NCBI GenBank assembly: GCA_965204655.1
Contig: OZ241998.1
Location: 1,054,001 to 1,118,000, forward strand
DNA: 64,000 bases
Direction: 5' to 3'
Source: CATQHL01 sp965204655
GTDB taxonomy: Bacteria; Actinomycetota; Acidimicrobiia; Acidimicrobiales; CATQHL01
The first letter of the stretch is position 1, and each line of letters starts with the position of its first letter. This document shows positions 50,496-63,186 of this stretch, one piece after another. The notes beneath the pieces were generated by a model. The model did not search any database and was not told where the DNA came from. It saw only the letters and a list, made by a program, of their open reading frames with translations. The position numbers and the translations under genes are program-made.

Positions 50496-51602
50496 TTACA
50501 CCAGCGACCGCTGCCATTGGAGATATGCAGCCATGAAGTCCTCTATGTCTCCGTCTAAGACGGCGTCTACGTTGCTCGTGGAGTGGTTGCTGCGCAAGTC
50601 CTTGACCAGTTGGAAGGGCTGCAGGACGTAGGAACGGATCTGGCTTCCGAAGCCGATCCGCTGCGCCGACCCTGCGATCTCCGCCACCTCCTCTGAACGT
50701 TTGCGGCGCTCCAGGTCAACCAGTTTGGCCGCCAGCATCTGCATGGCGCGCTCGCGATTCTGATGCTGGCTGCGCTGCGCCTGGCTGGAGGTGACTATGC
50801 CGGTCGGCAGGTGGGTAATGCGCACCGCCGAATCGGTCACGTTGACGTGCTGGCCGCCCGCGCCAGAAGAGCGGTACGTATCAATGCGGAGGTCGCTCTC
50901 GTCGATCTGAACCTGGGAGTCGACCTCGGGGAAGATGGGCACGACCTTGAGCGAACTGAAAGCGGTGTGGCGTTTCCCCTCCTTGTTGAACGGAGAGATA
51001 CGAACCAGACGGTGGATGCCGTGCTCGCTGCGCATCAGGCCGTAGGCGAGACGCCCGCGGACGATGAACTCCGCTGAGGTGATCCCCGCCTCGCTTCCTT
51101 CCTGGATTGACTCCATCTCAAACCCGAAGCCGCGGCGCTCCGCCCAGCGGCTGTACATCCGCAGCAGCATTGATGCCCAGTCCATGGAATCTGTGCCGCC
51201 CTCCCCCGACTGGATCTGACACACGGCGTCGCGCTCGTCGTACTCCCCGGAAAGGAGCGTCCTGAACTCCAGAGCCTCGAAACGCTCGGTCAGCGCCCGC
51301 ACGGCCTCCCCCGTCTCCGCCAGCGTGGATGCGTCGTCCTCCTCCTGGGCCAGCGCCCAGAGCGTCTCGGCGTCGTCTAGTTCGCGCCCGAGGCGCTCAA
51401 GAGCGTTCAGGTCGTCGTTCACCGAGGAGAGTTCCTGCGTGAGGGTGCGGGCGCGCTCGGGGTCGTCCCAGAGCGCCGGGGAACTCGTCTGGGTTTCCAG
51501 TTCCGACCTGCGGACCTTCAACTCTTCCACCTTCAGGTAGCGCTGCGACTGCTCTAGACGACGGCGCAGGTCGGCCAGTTCGTCGTCGTAGGTCTCGTTC
51601 AT
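50496..51602 (-). CDS. prfB: Peptide chain release factor 2
   Basis: 368 aa. RF2-specific stop-recognition SPFN (in RISPFNKEGKRHTAF) and the catalytic GGQ in SSGAGGQHVN. The gene reads in one frame from ATG 51602; the programmed +1 frameshift found in many bacterial prfB genes is not present. It terminates translation at UGA and UAA. It lies between secA and ftsE on the same strand. Confidence 0.96.
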   Translation of the reverse strand: MNETYDDELADLRRRLEQSQRYLKVEELKVRRSELETQTSSPALWDDPERARTLTQELSSVNDDLNALERLGRELDDAETLWALAQEEDDASTLAETGEAVRALTERFEALEFRTLLSGEYDERDAVCQIQSGEGGTDSMDWASMLLRMYSRWAERRGFGFEMESIQEGSEAGITSAEFIVRGRLAYGLMRSEHGIHRLVRISPFNKEGKRHTAFSSLKVVPIFPEVDSQVQIDESDLRIDTYRSSGAGGQHVNVTDSAVRITHLPTGIVTSSQAQRSQHQNRERAMQMLAAKLVDLERRKRSEEVAEIAGSAQRIGFGSQIRSYVLQPFQLVKDLRSNHSTSNVDAVLDGDIEDFMAAYLQWQRSLV

Positions 51603-51667
51603 CTGGCGCTCAGCGGGTTCGCCGACCCTTCATCACTTCATCACTCAAAACGACCCAAGCGGCCGGG

Positions 51668-54376
<2,709 letters not shown>

Positions 54377-54559
54377 GACTAGACGGGATTCTACTCAGCC
54401 CCGGGCGCATGATGCGGAGGCGCGGCGGCTGAGGGGTGCTCTGGGGAACTTCGCGGAGACCGAGCGGGGTTCGTCTGCTGAGCGCCCCGCCGGCTGCTCC
54501 GCCGCTCCGCCGGCTGAGATCAACCCTCGGCAGGTGCTCCGCCGCCCCGCCGGCTGGGG
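54377..54559. repeat. ~40-bp GC-rich repeats between secA and ftsK
   Basis: CGCCCCGCCGGCTG and CAACCCTCGG recur at 40-bp spacing (54521 and 54561), the last copy reaching into the 3' end of ftsK. It has no coding signal. Confidence 0.65.
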
Positions 54560-56968
54560 TCAACCCTCGGCGGCTGCTTGTCTCTCTGCCTGCAGTTCGT
54601 CGGGCGTCATCAGCACCTCGCGGGCCTTGGATCCCTCGGAGGGGCCTACCACGCCCCGCTCCTCCAGCAAGTCCATGAGCCGTCCGGCTCGGGCGAAGCC
54701 CACTCTGAGTTTGCGCTGCAGCATGGAAGTGGAACCCAACTGACTGTTCACGACCAACTCCTTCGCCTGTTCAAGGAGTTCGTCGTCCCCGTTTCCGTTC
54801 GTTCCGGCGACGCCCCCGAGGAGGGGGGCGAGGTCTTCGCCTGTGATCTCGCTGTCGGAGGATTCCGCACCGGAACTCTGGCGTCGCCAGACCGCCGTGA
54901 TCTTGCGGATCTCCGGCTCCCCCACCCAGGCGCCCTGGATGCGCTGCGGTGTGCTGGAGTTGGCGTCAAGCATGAGCATGTCGCCCGAACCCACTAGGCG
55001 CTCAGCACCGGCCTGGTCAAGGATCACACGGCTGTCGGTGAGGCTGGAAACCGAAAAAGCCAGCCGAGACGGGACGTTAGCTTTGATGACGCCAGTGATG
55101 ACGTTCGTGGAGGGGCGCTGCGTGGCGATGACCAAGTGGATGCCCACCGCCCGGGCCATCTGAGCCAGACGCCAGATGCAGTCCTCCACCTCCCGGGGCG
55201 CCACCATCATCAGGTCTGAGAGTTCGTCTACCACCACCACGATGAACGGGAGGCGCTGCAGCTCCTCCTCATCATCGTCGTCAAAATCGGAATATGCCGG
55301 GTCGCCGGGCGGCGATTTGGAGGCTTCGTAGAGGTCGTTGTAGCCGCTGATGTCGCGGCAGCCCGCTGCGGAGAGCAGAGAGTAGCGGCGCTCCATCTCC
55401 TTGACCGCCCAGGCCAGGGCGTTCGCCGCCTTCTTGGGATCTATGACCGGCTGCGTGAGCAGGTGCGGGACGCCCGCGTACTGACGCATCTCCACCATCT
55501 TGGGGTCGACGAGGATCATCCGTACCTCATCGGGGGTGCAGCGCATGAGGATGGAAGTAATCATTGAGTTCACGCACGAGGACTTGCCCGAGCCGGTCGC
55601 CCCGGCGATGAGCAGGTGTGGCATGCTGCCCAGGTTCGCCAGCACCGCCCGACCGGTGATGTCCTGCCCCAGCGCCACGTCCAGGGGATGAGTGCAGGCA
55701 GCCGCTTCCGCCGAAGTGAGGATGTCGCCGAGGGTGACCATCTGCCGCTTCAGGTTGGGGACTTCCACACCGACCGCCTGGCGGCCGGGGATGGGGGCGA
55801 GGATGCGGACGTCGGGGGATGCCATGGCGTAGGCCATGTCCTTGGACAGGGCGGTGAAACGAGCCACCTTCACCCCTTCCGCCAGGGAGAGTTCGTAGCG
55901 CGTGACGGTGGGGCCTGTGATCATGCCCGCTAGACGGGCCTCCACGCCGTGGGCCGCCAGGGACTCCTCCAGGGCCTTGCCGCGGCGGGCGATGAAGTCG
56001 GAGTCCAGGGACTGCTCCCGCGAGCGGTCGAGGAGATCCAGGGAGGGAAGACGCCAACCGCCCGCGGCGGTCTCGGCAGGAGCGGAAGCGGCGGGCGGCG
56101 GAGCGGCGGCGGGGGAGGCGGAGTCTGACGTCGGGGGGAGGAACTCCGGCGCTTCCTGGCGGGGGGCTAGTTCCTCCTCGGTGGGGATGAACAGCGGCGT
56201 ACGGAGGTGACCTTCGTCCGCCGCGTAGGAGTAGTCCGGCGCGTCGGCGAAGTCTCTCTCGGCGGTGGCGGGAGCGTCGGGTGCTTGCTCTGATGCGGGC
56301 TCGGAACTCTCCGAGAGCGGACGGCGCTCGGAAACGAGGAACCTGAAGAAAGCGGCAGTCAGAGCCCAGAACTTGCGAAGGGCGGCGAGTATCCCCCGCC
56401 CCACGGCCTTCAGCGAAGCCCCGCTGGCGGCCATCCATCCGAGCAGACCCAGGGCTATCAGCAAGACGATGGCCCCTGGGGTGCTCAGAAGGCGGCGGAA
56501 CAACGCCCCGAGAAAGAAACCTAGGTAACCGCCCGCCCCTTCAAAGTCGGCCACTGCGTCTCCCCAGGAGGGCTGACCGCCTATGAAATGGAAGAGCCCC
56601 ACGACGGACAGCCCCATCAGAGCGGCCCCGGCGATCCTCACCGGTATCTGGCCGCGGTCCTTATCGGCGGAACGCTGGAGGTAGAAGAACAGCCAACCCG
56701 CAGCGGCCAGCAAGAACGGGATGATGAACTTGACCAGGCCGATGCAGAAACCGACCGCCCGATCTATCCCCACGCCAACCGGCCCGGCGGCGTCCACCCA
56801 GATGCCCATGGCGCTCAGCAGAGCGGCGATCAACGCCACCAGCCCCCAGATGTCGCTCTTGCGGGAGCGGTAGAACTGCCTCCAGGCGGAACTCCCCCGC
56901 TTGCCGGAGGGCTTAGAACCCTTAGGGGGCTTTCCCTTCCTCTGACCAGCGGAGTTGATGGAAGCCAC
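54560..56968 (-). CDS. ftsK: DNA translocase FtsK/SpoIIIE
   Basis: 802 aa. Four membrane segments in the first ~190 residues (starting LVALIAALLSAMGIWVDAAG), a low-complexity Pro/Ala linker (about 215–300), the α/β motor with Walker A IAGATGSGKSSCVNSM and Walker B FIVVVVDELSDLMM, RPSTNVITGVIKANVPSRLAF, and the C-terminal γ winged-helix domain (QLGSTSMLQRKLRVGFARAGRLMDLLEERG) that reads KOPS-type sequences. Moves chromosome DNA at the septum. It starts 20 bp after the RNase J gene. Confidence 0.96.
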   Translation of the reverse strand: MASINSAGQRKGKPPKGSKPSGKRGSSAWRQFYRSRKSDIWGLVALIAALLSAMGIWVDAAGPVGVGIDRAVGFCIGLVKFIIPFLLAAAGWLFFYLQRSADKDRGQIPVRIAGAALMGLSVVGLFHFIGGQPSWGDAVADFEGAGGYLGFFLGALFRRLLSTPGAIVLLIALGLLGWMAASGASLKAVGRGILAALRKFWALTAAFFRFLVSERRPLSESSEPASEQAPDAPATAERDFADAPDYSYAADEGHLRTPLFIPTEEELAPRQEAPEFLPPTSDSASPAAAPPPAASAPAETAAGGWRLPSLDLLDRSREQSLDSDFIARRGKALEESLAAHGVEARLAGMITGPTVTRYELSLAEGVKVARFTALSKDMAYAMASPDVRILAPIPGRQAVGVEVPNLKRQMVTLGDILTSAEAAACTHPLDVALGQDITGRAVLANLGSMPHLLIAGATGSGKSSCVNSMITSILMRCTPDEVRMILVDPKMVEMRQYAGVPHLLTQPVIDPKKAANALAWAVKEMERRYSLLSAAGCRDISGYNDLYEASKSPPGDPAYSDFDDDDEEELQRLPFIVVVVDELSDLMMVAPREVEDCIWRLAQMARAVGIHLVIATQRPSTNVITGVIKANVPSRLAFSVSSLTDSRVILDQAGAERLVGSGDMLMLDANSSTPQRIQGAWVGEPEIRKITAVWRRQSSGAESSDSEITGEDLAPLLGGVAGTNGNGDDELLEQAKELVVNSQLGSTSMLQRKLRVGFARAGRLMDLLEERGVVGPSEGSKAREVLMTPDELQAERQAAAEG

Positions 56969-56988
56969 GGGCTGTCAGTTCACTGCCT

Positions 56989-58653
56989 CTAGACCGCAGT
57001 GAGGATAGGGAGGATGGCCGGGCGGCGGGATGACTTGGAGTGCACGAGTTTCCCTGAGACTTTCCGCACGGCCCGGCGAAGTTCCGCGGTTTCCGTGCAA
57101 CCGCCCCCCAGCATCTCGGAGAGTTCGTCAGACACCTCAGCGGCGATCTCAGCGGCCAACTCCTCGGCGAAGGGGGCGTCGAGCCAGCCTCGCGTGATTA
57201 CCTGGAGTTCTCCGGCCAGGCGGCGGCGGGAAAGGTCGACCGCCGCGCTGACGACCACGACCCCCTGCTCGCCCAGGATGCCCCGCTCGGCGAGCACCCC
57301 CCGATCGGCTCCGAGGAACGGGCCGTGCACCAGGACGTGCTCGCCGCTCGTGACCCGCTCGTTGAGCCGCAGGGCGTCGTCTTCCATGACAATCTGATCT
57401 CCATCTCGCGCCGCAATGACCCGCTCGTCGGGCATGCCCAGGCGCCGGGCCAGTTCGGCGTGGGCGTGAAGGTGCCTGAGTTCGCCGTGGACGGGTGCGA
57501 ACCACTCCGGAGCGACGGCGTGGTGGAGCGTGGCCAACTCGTTCTGGCGACCGTGGCCGGAGGTGTGGATGTTGATCTCGCCCGGGCCGACGACCCTGGC
57601 TCCGAGCTGCAGGAGGTCGTTGATCATGCGGCTTATCCGCACCTCGTTGCCCGGAATGGGGCTGGAGCTCAAGACGACAGTGTCGTTCTCGCCGATCTTG
57701 ATCCAGCGTGAGTTGCCCGACGACGCTGTGGCCAGGGTGGATCGGTGCTCGGCCTGCGACCCCGTGGAGATGACGCAGACCTCCCCGGGGTGGAAATCCT
57801 CGCACTCCTCTATGTTCAAGAACGAGCGCTCCGGGATCTTCAGCAGCCCGAGCTGGCGTCCCAGGGCGACGTTGTTCTTCATTGACAGACCCAGCGTGGC
57901 CACCTTGCGTCCGCAGTCGATGGCGGCCCGCGCAATCTGTTGTATGCGGTGGAGGTGGCTGGCGAAGCAGGCGGTGATGATCCTTCGCCCTTGTTGGGCT
58001 GCGAAGACCTTGCGCAGTTCGGCTCCGATGTCGCTCTCTGAGCGCGAGCTGCCGGGCAGTTCGGCGTTGGTGGAGTCGGCTAGGAAGAGCCTGATTCCCG
58101 GATCGGCGGAAAGGGCGCCTATGCGCGCCAAGTCGGTGCGACGCCCGTCCACCGGGAACAGATCCAGCTTGAAATCGCAGGAGTGCATGATCATTCCCTG
58201 CGGCGTCCTGACTGCGGTTATGACGCCGCCCGGCACGGAGTGGGTGACCGGCACGAACTCGCAATCAAAGGGGCCTATGCGGCGGCGCTCGCCGTCTTCT
58301 ACGGAGACGAGTTCCGTCCGCTCCGCCACGCCGAACTCCGTTATCCGCCTAGAGACCAAGCCGAGCGTGAAACGAGTGCCGTAGACGGGGCACTCAATCT
58401 CCCTGAGCAGGTGACCGAGGGCGCCTATGTGATCTTCGTGGCCGTGCGTTGCGATGCACCCCACCAGTTTGTCGGCTCTCTGGCGCACGTAGGAAAGGTC
58501 GGGGAGGATGGATTCGACACCCGGGCGGAACTCGTCTGGGAACATCTGCCCGCAGTCCAACAGCAGCATCGCCGCTGGCGTTTCAATGGCGGCGCAGTTG
58601 CGTCCGATGTCTCCCAGGCCGCCCAGGAAGGTGACCCGTACCGTCTCAGCCAA
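56989..58653 (-). CDS. rnj: Ribonuclease J
   Basis: 554 aa from a TTG at 58653 that overlaps the dapA stop by 8 bp. Metallo-β-lactamase/β-CASP fold: GGLGDIGRNCAAIE, CIATHGHEDHIGALGHLL (HxHxDH), SGHGRQNELATLHHAVAPEWFAPVHGELRHLHAHAELA. It has 5'–3' exo- and endoribonuclease activity in RNA decay and processing. Position after dapA and before ftsK is the common actinobacterial arrangement. Confidence 0.94.
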   Translation of the reverse strand: MAETVRVTFLGGLGDIGRNCAAIETPAAMLLLDCGQMFPDEFRPGVESILPDLSYVRQRADKLVGCIATHGHEDHIGALGHLLREIECPVYGTRFTLGLVSRRITEFGVAERTELVSVEDGERRRIGPFDCEFVPVTHSVPGGVITAVRTPQGMIMHSCDFKLDLFPVDGRRTDLARIGALSADPGIRLFLADSTNAELPGSSRSESDIGAELRKVFAAQQGRRIITACFASHLHRIQQIARAAIDCGRKVATLGLSMKNNVALGRQLGLLKIPERSFLNIEECEDFHPGEVCVISTGSQAEHRSTLATASSGNSRWIKIGENDTVVLSSSPIPGNEVRISRMINDLLQLGARVVGPGEINIHTSGHGRQNELATLHHAVAPEWFAPVHGELRHLHAHAELARRLGMPDERVIAARDGDQIVMEDDALRLNERVTSGEHVLVHGPFLGADRGVLAERGILGEQGVVVVSAAVDLSRRRLAGELQVITRGWLDAPFAEELAAEIAAEVSDELSEMLGGGCTETAELRRAVRKVSGKLVHSKSSRRPAILPILTAV

Positions 58654-59569
58654 AATCCAGTTCGGTGCCTAGGCGGGTGCCGGCGAGCACGCCGAGCGCC
58701 CGCTCGGCGAGGTCAGGAGGCTCGGCATTGAGAGGCGGACGGCAGCGTCCCACGGGCCAACCGGCCAGCCTGAGCAGGGCCTTGGCGGGCACGGGGTTGG
58801 GGGCGTCGGGGCCGGTTTCGTAGGCAAAGGAAGCCGCGAGAGAGGCGTTGATGCTTCGGGCGAGTTCGTGGTCTCCAGCCTCCCAGGCGTCAAACATCGC
58901 CGCGTGCTCAGCCGCCGTCCAGTGCGTGGCGACGCCTATCACGCCGACCGCCCCGACCGCCAGCAGCGGCAGCGTCAGGCTGTCGTCTCCGCTGTAGACC
59001 TCAAAGTCCGGCGGGGCGGCGGCAATGAGGCGGGCGGTCTCGGCAGGATCGCCAGCGGCGTCCTTGAGACCTCGGATGTTGGAGTTGTCGTGAGCGAGGT
59101 CCAGGAGTGTCTCGGTTTCCACCTTCCGACCCGTGCGGACAGGGATGTCATAGATGCATACGGGCAGTTGCGTTGCCTTTGCCACTTCGCTGAAATGCTG
59201 CTTCAGGCCTTCCTGCGACGGCCTGTTGTAGTAGGGGGTGACGGAGAGAATGCCGTCGGCGCCCGCTGCAGATGCCCGCTCGGTGAGTTCCACGGCGGCG
59301 GCGGTGTCATTGCTTCCGGCGCCCGCCAACACAGGGACATCCACGGCCTCGGATACTGCGGCTATCAGGTCTATCTGCTCGGCGTGCGTGAGGGTGGGGG
59401 CTTCCCCAGTGGTGCCCGCTGCGACCAGGCCCTCATTGCCGTGCGCAACCAGCCAGCGGGCGAGGTCGACGGCGGTGGAAAGGTCGAGGCCGCCCGTGGA
59501 GTCGAAGGGGGTCACCATAGCGGTGAGGATGCGTCCGAAGCGGGGGCTGCGGGAGGCGGCGGCTGTCAT
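58646..59569 (-). CDS. dapA: 4-hydroxy-tetrahydrodipicolinate synthase
   Basis: 307 aa from ATG 59569; the frame extends upstream, but the protein family begins about here (FGRILTAMVTPFD). Motifs: AAGTTGEAPTL, TPYYNRPSQEGL (catalytic Tyr), YDIPVRTGRKV, and the Schiff-base Lys in IRGLKDAAGDP. Condenses pyruvate with aspartate semialdehyde in lysine and diaminopimelate synthesis. First gene of the dapA–rnj pair. Confidence 0.94.
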   Translation of the reverse strand: MTAAASRSPRFGRILTAMVTPFDSTGGLDLSTAVDLARWLVAHGNEGLVAAGTTGEAPTLTHAEQIDLIAAVSEAVDVPVLAGAGSNDTAAAVELTERASAAGADGILSVTPYYNRPSQEGLKQHFSEVAKATQLPVCIYDIPVRTGRKVETETLLDLAHDNSNIRGLKDAAGDPAETARLIAAAPPDFEVYSGDDSLTLPLLAVGAVGVIGVATHWTAAEHAAMFDAWEAGDHELARSINASLAASFAYETGPDAPNPVPAKALLRLAGWPVGRCRPPLNAEPPDLAERALGVLAGTRLGTELDFG

Positions 59570-59689
59570 GGGAGCGACAGGGTCTCGGAAGGCGAGGACG
59601 GCTGAGGCTGCTCGGGTGACCGAGCCCCCTTTGAAGAATGAGCCCAAAGGCGCATAAGGCGCATGCCGTGAGAATAGTTGGCGGACGCC

Positions 59690-59778
59690 CGCTGCACGAG
59701 CATCAAATGCTCCGGGTGCTCTGGGCGGCCTGGACTGGACGATGCTCCGGGTGCTCTGGGCGGCCTGGGCTGGAGGGG
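59690..59778. repeat. ~42-bp direct repeat
   Basis: ATGCTCCGGGTGCTCTGGGC, followed by GGCCTGG, occurs twice, about 42 bp apart (near 59708 and 59741–59750), in the gap between SURF1 and dapA. Confidence 0.7.
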
Positions 59779-60564
59779 CTATTCGGCAGCCGGAGTGAAG
59801 CGGCGGCGGTGCAGCCTCCAGAGCACAAGGGGATAGCCGACGACGGCGATGCTCGAGAACACGAACCACTGCACCGCGTAGCTGAGGTGGGGGCCGGAGT
59901 CGGTTGGAGGACGCTGCAAGGGCACAGGAAACTCTCCCGGAGGGGGCTCCTGGCTCTCCAGTTGGATGTAGAACGGATAGATGTCGGGCTCAAGTTGATC
60001 GGCATAGCGCGGGAGGTCGACCCGTGCGAGGGACTCCAGACTGCCTTCGGGAGGATCGGCCACCCCCAGTCCTCTGCGGGTCTCGCCCAGCCGGATGATC
60101 CCGCTCACTCTTACTTGGCCGTCGGGTGCGGGCGCTGGCGGGCGGGAAGAGGCATTCGCAGAAGACTGCCGCACCCAGCCCCGGTTCACAATCAAGGCAG
60201 AGCCGTCCTCCAGCAGCAGGGGCGTGAGCACCCACACGCCCGGGCTGCCAGCGAGGGAGCGGTTCCTCACCAAGACCTCTTCGGGGGCTAGGTATCGACC
60301 GACGGCGCTCGCCAGCCTGTATTCAACTTGGCCGACCGGAGGCGATCCCCCAGCCCCCTCGGGTCCGGGCGTGACGCCGAGCGAGGCGGCCAGTTCTTCC
60401 ACGGGCAGCGACGGCATCGCGCTCCTCTGCTCAAGGAGATCGTTTCGCTCCAGGCGCTGATCCATGCGCCTCAACTGCCAGAGCCCCAGGTTGATCATGG
60501 TCACCAGCAGAGCTAGGACGATTAAATGAGAGAGCAGCCACGCTGGGCGCAGGAAACGGCGCAT
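59779..60564 (-). CDS. SURF1 family protein
   Basis: 261 aa with an N-terminal membrane helix (LLSHLIVLALLVTMINLGLWQLRR), the conserved NLGxWQxxR signature, a central extracytoplasmic domain containing VWVLTPLLLEDGSALIVNRGWV, and a C-terminal helix (WFVFSSIAVVGYPLVLW) preceded by HLSYAVQW. SURF1 helps heme A insertion into cytochrome c oxidase. It indicates an aerobic respiratory chain; no oxidase genes are nearby. Confidence 0.93.
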   Translation of the reverse strand: MRRFLRPAWLLSHLIVLALLVTMINLGLWQLRRMDQRLERNDLLEQRSAMPSLPVEELAASLGVTPGPEGAGGSPPVGQVEYRLASAVGRYLAPEEVLVRNRSLAGSPGVWVLTPLLLEDGSALIVNRGWVRQSSANASSRPPAPAPDGQVRVSGIIRLGETRRGLGVADPPEGSLESLARVDLPRYADQLEPDIYPFYIQLESQEPPPGEFPVPLQRPPTDSGPHLSYAVQWFVFSSIAVVGYPLVLWRLHRRRFTPAAE

Positions 60565-60691
60565 TCCCCTTATTATGCCGCCGGCGGTTCAGGGGTTATT
60601 GTTTGCGTTGAACGGGGAAGTGAACGCGGGAGCCGGGTGGAGGCCGTTTGGGGGTTGGCGTAGTGTTGGTGTGATTGTTGTGCAATGGATG

Positions 60692-63088
60692 TCATGGGCT
60701 TGTTTGCGGCGGGCTTCCGCCAGTGTAAGGAATATGGAGGCGCACCTCTCCGATGCGGTCCCAACAATCAATCCCGCCGTCTACGCGGACAGCGCAGGCT
60801 TCGCGGTCTAGCCCCGCGCTGACCTGAACGTAAGGCCCTTCATGCACTGAACGCTCATACTCATGGCGGGACTCAGGGCGGAAAGTTCTCTCCACCGACC
60901 AACAAACAACTTTCCCTTCGCCGTAAAGCCCGCAGGTCTGCGAACCCCCCACGCTGAGTTGAGTGAACCTGCTGTCCTCCGCGAGGTCTTCACCCATGGT
61001 ATAACGCCTTTCCCCCCACCTCCTTTCTCTGAAATAAAGAGCAATACCCCAACAGTCTATGAGCCCACCGGGGCGCAGCCCGCAAGCGTGCCAACGGCCC
61101 ACGCCTATCTGAACGAACTCACCCGACGGAGGGTAAAGCACGTAACTATGGTCATCGTATGGAACGTACCTATGATCGCCGAGGAACGGAGGCTTCACGA
61201 TCCCCCAACACACAGCGGATCCATCGCTGCGCAACCCGCACGACGCACCCTTGCCCGACGCATCCCCCCAGAACGTTGCATCATGCCGAGGAATGGCGTT
61301 GTAATACTCGGGCCAGTCAAGCCCTCCCCACCCCGCGTCCACAGTAAGCATCTCCCCCGCAGGGGGAATTATCTTGCTACTCCGCGAAATGCTACGCGAA
61401 AGCGGGCCCCAACACTCAATCTCCCCGGAAGGACGCAAACCGCAGCCATGATCACTTGAGGTGCTCACGTCCGTGAACTCACCCCCAGGAGGTACCCCGT
61501 AGCCCGTGTAGCCAGGCCAGCACTCCAGGGGTTCATCGGGGATGCAGACGAAGCCAGGCCAGCACTCCAGATTGCCGTTCGCTCGGACGCCACAAAGCAA
61601 AGAATCGAATGCACTCAAGGTCTTGAACTTTCCTTCGGGGGAAGGAGACCATTCCGGTTGAACCCAGCAGTGCACCTCACCGTTCACCCTTAACGCGCAA
61701 TCCCTCTCGTCGCAGAAACTTTTTAAGTAACCCGTCGGAGCCCTCCAGTCCCAGCAAGTCCCTCTCCTACTCATCCAGACTTCCTTGAAAGCCCCCTCAG
61801 GCGCCGGGCGCTCCTCCCCAGTCAGCCTGTCCCAACATTCCAGACTCAAGTCAGCGCGGCGGATGGCGCACCCCTGATCTAGGTCGTAGTCAACCCAGAT
61901 AAACTCCCCTTCCGGGGTGGGAAGCATCTCATAGCCTCCCTCCGAATTCTTCCAACACAATACTTTGTAATCATAATCCACCCCACACCGCCTCGAGAGC
62001 ATCCTGAACCGCACACCGGGCGGCGGATTTTGAATGTTCCGATACCTAGGTTTCCTAGGTATCGGATACCCACCCCACCAACCATCCTCACCATAACTCA
62101 ACTGAACAGAGTCGGTCCAACACACTCCCTCCCCCCCAGACCGCAACCCGCAAGTATAATAGCCGCCCGCCAGTTGCTCAAACGTTCCCCCTGGAGGTTC
62201 ATCGCCCTCATTGAAACCCCCGCCCCAACACTCCACCTCCCCCCCAAGACGCAACCCGCAAGAAAAATGACGATTAGTCGTCAAATCAATGAACGGACCC
62301 GGAGGCGGGGCGCCCACTTCCCGCAGGCGAGCGGCTACCCCCCAACACTCCACCTTACCAGAGGAGCGTGTCCCGCAAACATGTTCCAAACGGGCGCTGA
62401 CATTCTTAAACACGCCCGCCGGGGGCTCCAATTCAGCAACCGGATTCTCCCCCCAACACTCCACCGCCCCCCCTGGGCGCAACCCGCAAGCATAACCCCA
62501 AGAAGCAGACACCGACGTGAACACGCCCGCAGGCGCAGCCTTCGGCGAAACCTTCCCCCTCTTCCCAGCCCTCAAGCGCATCTCAAGGACACCCTCAATA
62601 GGATCCCAATCCCAGCACACAGCCTCTCTCGTCTCCAAGAGACCACAAGCATACGCCCACCCGACGCTCACCGAAACGAACCTCTCCACAACCCCCTCAG
62701 CCACCACCCTGCCTTGAAACCTCAGAGGAGGCCGTAGTAAATTCCCCCAACTAAACGACTCATTCTCCCGATCCAACTCCGGCGGAGTATACACATGCCC
62801 CCTCGGAATAGTCGACACCGTTGTAGTAGTCTCACCCTCAGGAGAAGAAAAACCCCCACCTCCCAAAATCCCAACATCCGCAACAAAATCATCACTAGTC
62901 GTGGAAGTAGTGGTAGTGGAAGCAGCAGCGGTAGTAGCAGCAGACTCAACAGCATCAGTCGTCGTCTCAGGGGGCCGCTGCTCAGGCAACCCAGCGGACA
63001 TACCCTCTCCCGGGGTTTCGCCCGGAGAACATCCAGCAAGCAATACCACAGCCAACAAACAGAACAACCACCCAAGAAACGGCTTCAC
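60692..63088 (-). CDS. RCC1-like repeat lipoprotein
   Basis: 798 aa from GTG 63088, chosen because GGAGAG lies just upstream and the product begins with a lipoprotein signal (FLGWLFCLLAVVLLAGCS); earlier in-frame starts give no signal sequence. A Thr/Ala/Glu-rich linker (residues ~30–100) leads to 14 repeats of the form CGLxxxGxxxCW (for example CGLRPGGAVECWGE, CGTRSSGKVECWGV, CGVRANGNLECWPG), spaced about 40–60 residues. They form one or two RCC1-type β-propellers with a disulfide-ready Cys pair per repeat. It is probably a surface binding protein. It is a tandem paralogue of the next gene upstream, with strong similarity in the last ~260 residues. Confidence 0.85.
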   Translation of the reverse strand: MKPFLGWLFCLLAVVLLAGCSPGETPGEGMSAGLPEQRPPETTTDAVESAATTAAASTTTTSTTSDDFVADVGILGGGGFSSPEGETTTTVSTIPRGHVYTPPELDRENESFSWGNLLRPPLRFQGRVVAEGVVERFVSVSVGWAYACGLLETREAVCWDWDPIEGVLEMRLRAGKRGKVSPKAAPAGVFTSVSASWGYACGLRPGGAVECWGENPVAELEPPAGVFKNVSARLEHVCGTRSSGKVECWGVAARLREVGAPPPGPFIDLTTNRHFSCGLRLGGEVECWGGGFNEGDEPPGGTFEQLAGGYYTCGLRSGGEGVCWTDSVQLSYGEDGWWGGYPIPRKPRYRNIQNPPPGVRFRMLSRRCGVDYDYKVLCWKNSEGGYEMLPTPEGEFIWVDYDLDQGCAIRRADLSLECWDRLTGEERPAPEGAFKEVWMSRRGTCWDWRAPTGYLKSFCDERDCALRVNGEVHCWVQPEWSPSPEGKFKTLSAFDSLLCGVRANGNLECWPGFVCIPDEPLECWPGYTGYGVPPGGEFTDVSTSSDHGCGLRPSGEIECWGPLSRSISRSSKIIPPAGEMLTVDAGWGGLDWPEYYNAIPRHDATFWGDASGKGASCGLRSDGSAVCWGIVKPPFLGDHRYVPYDDHSYVLYPPSGEFVQIGVGRWHACGLRPGGLIDCWGIALYFRERRWGERRYTMGEDLAEDSRFTQLSVGGSQTCGLYGEGKVVCWSVERTFRPESRHEYERSVHEGPYVQVSAGLDREACAVRVDGGIDCWDRIGEVRLHIPYTGGSPPQTSP

Positions 63089-63186
63089 ACGTTTGCTCTC
63101 CGACTTTATTTCTTGCGCTGAATGCGTAAGTTCGGTGGACGCCGATTGGGGGTTGGCGTAGTGTTGGTGTGATCGTTGCGCAATGG

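Noticed and set aside
50496..51602. Programmed +1 frameshift in prfB
   Set aside because: The gene reads in a single frame from ATG to stop with the normal RF2 N-terminus; no in-frame early TGA.
60863..61459. 198-codon plus-strand ORF and other plus-strand ORFs in 60.8–64 kb
   Set aside because: Antisense to the RCC1-repeat genes, whose minus-strand frames have a signal peptide and 14 regular repeats.
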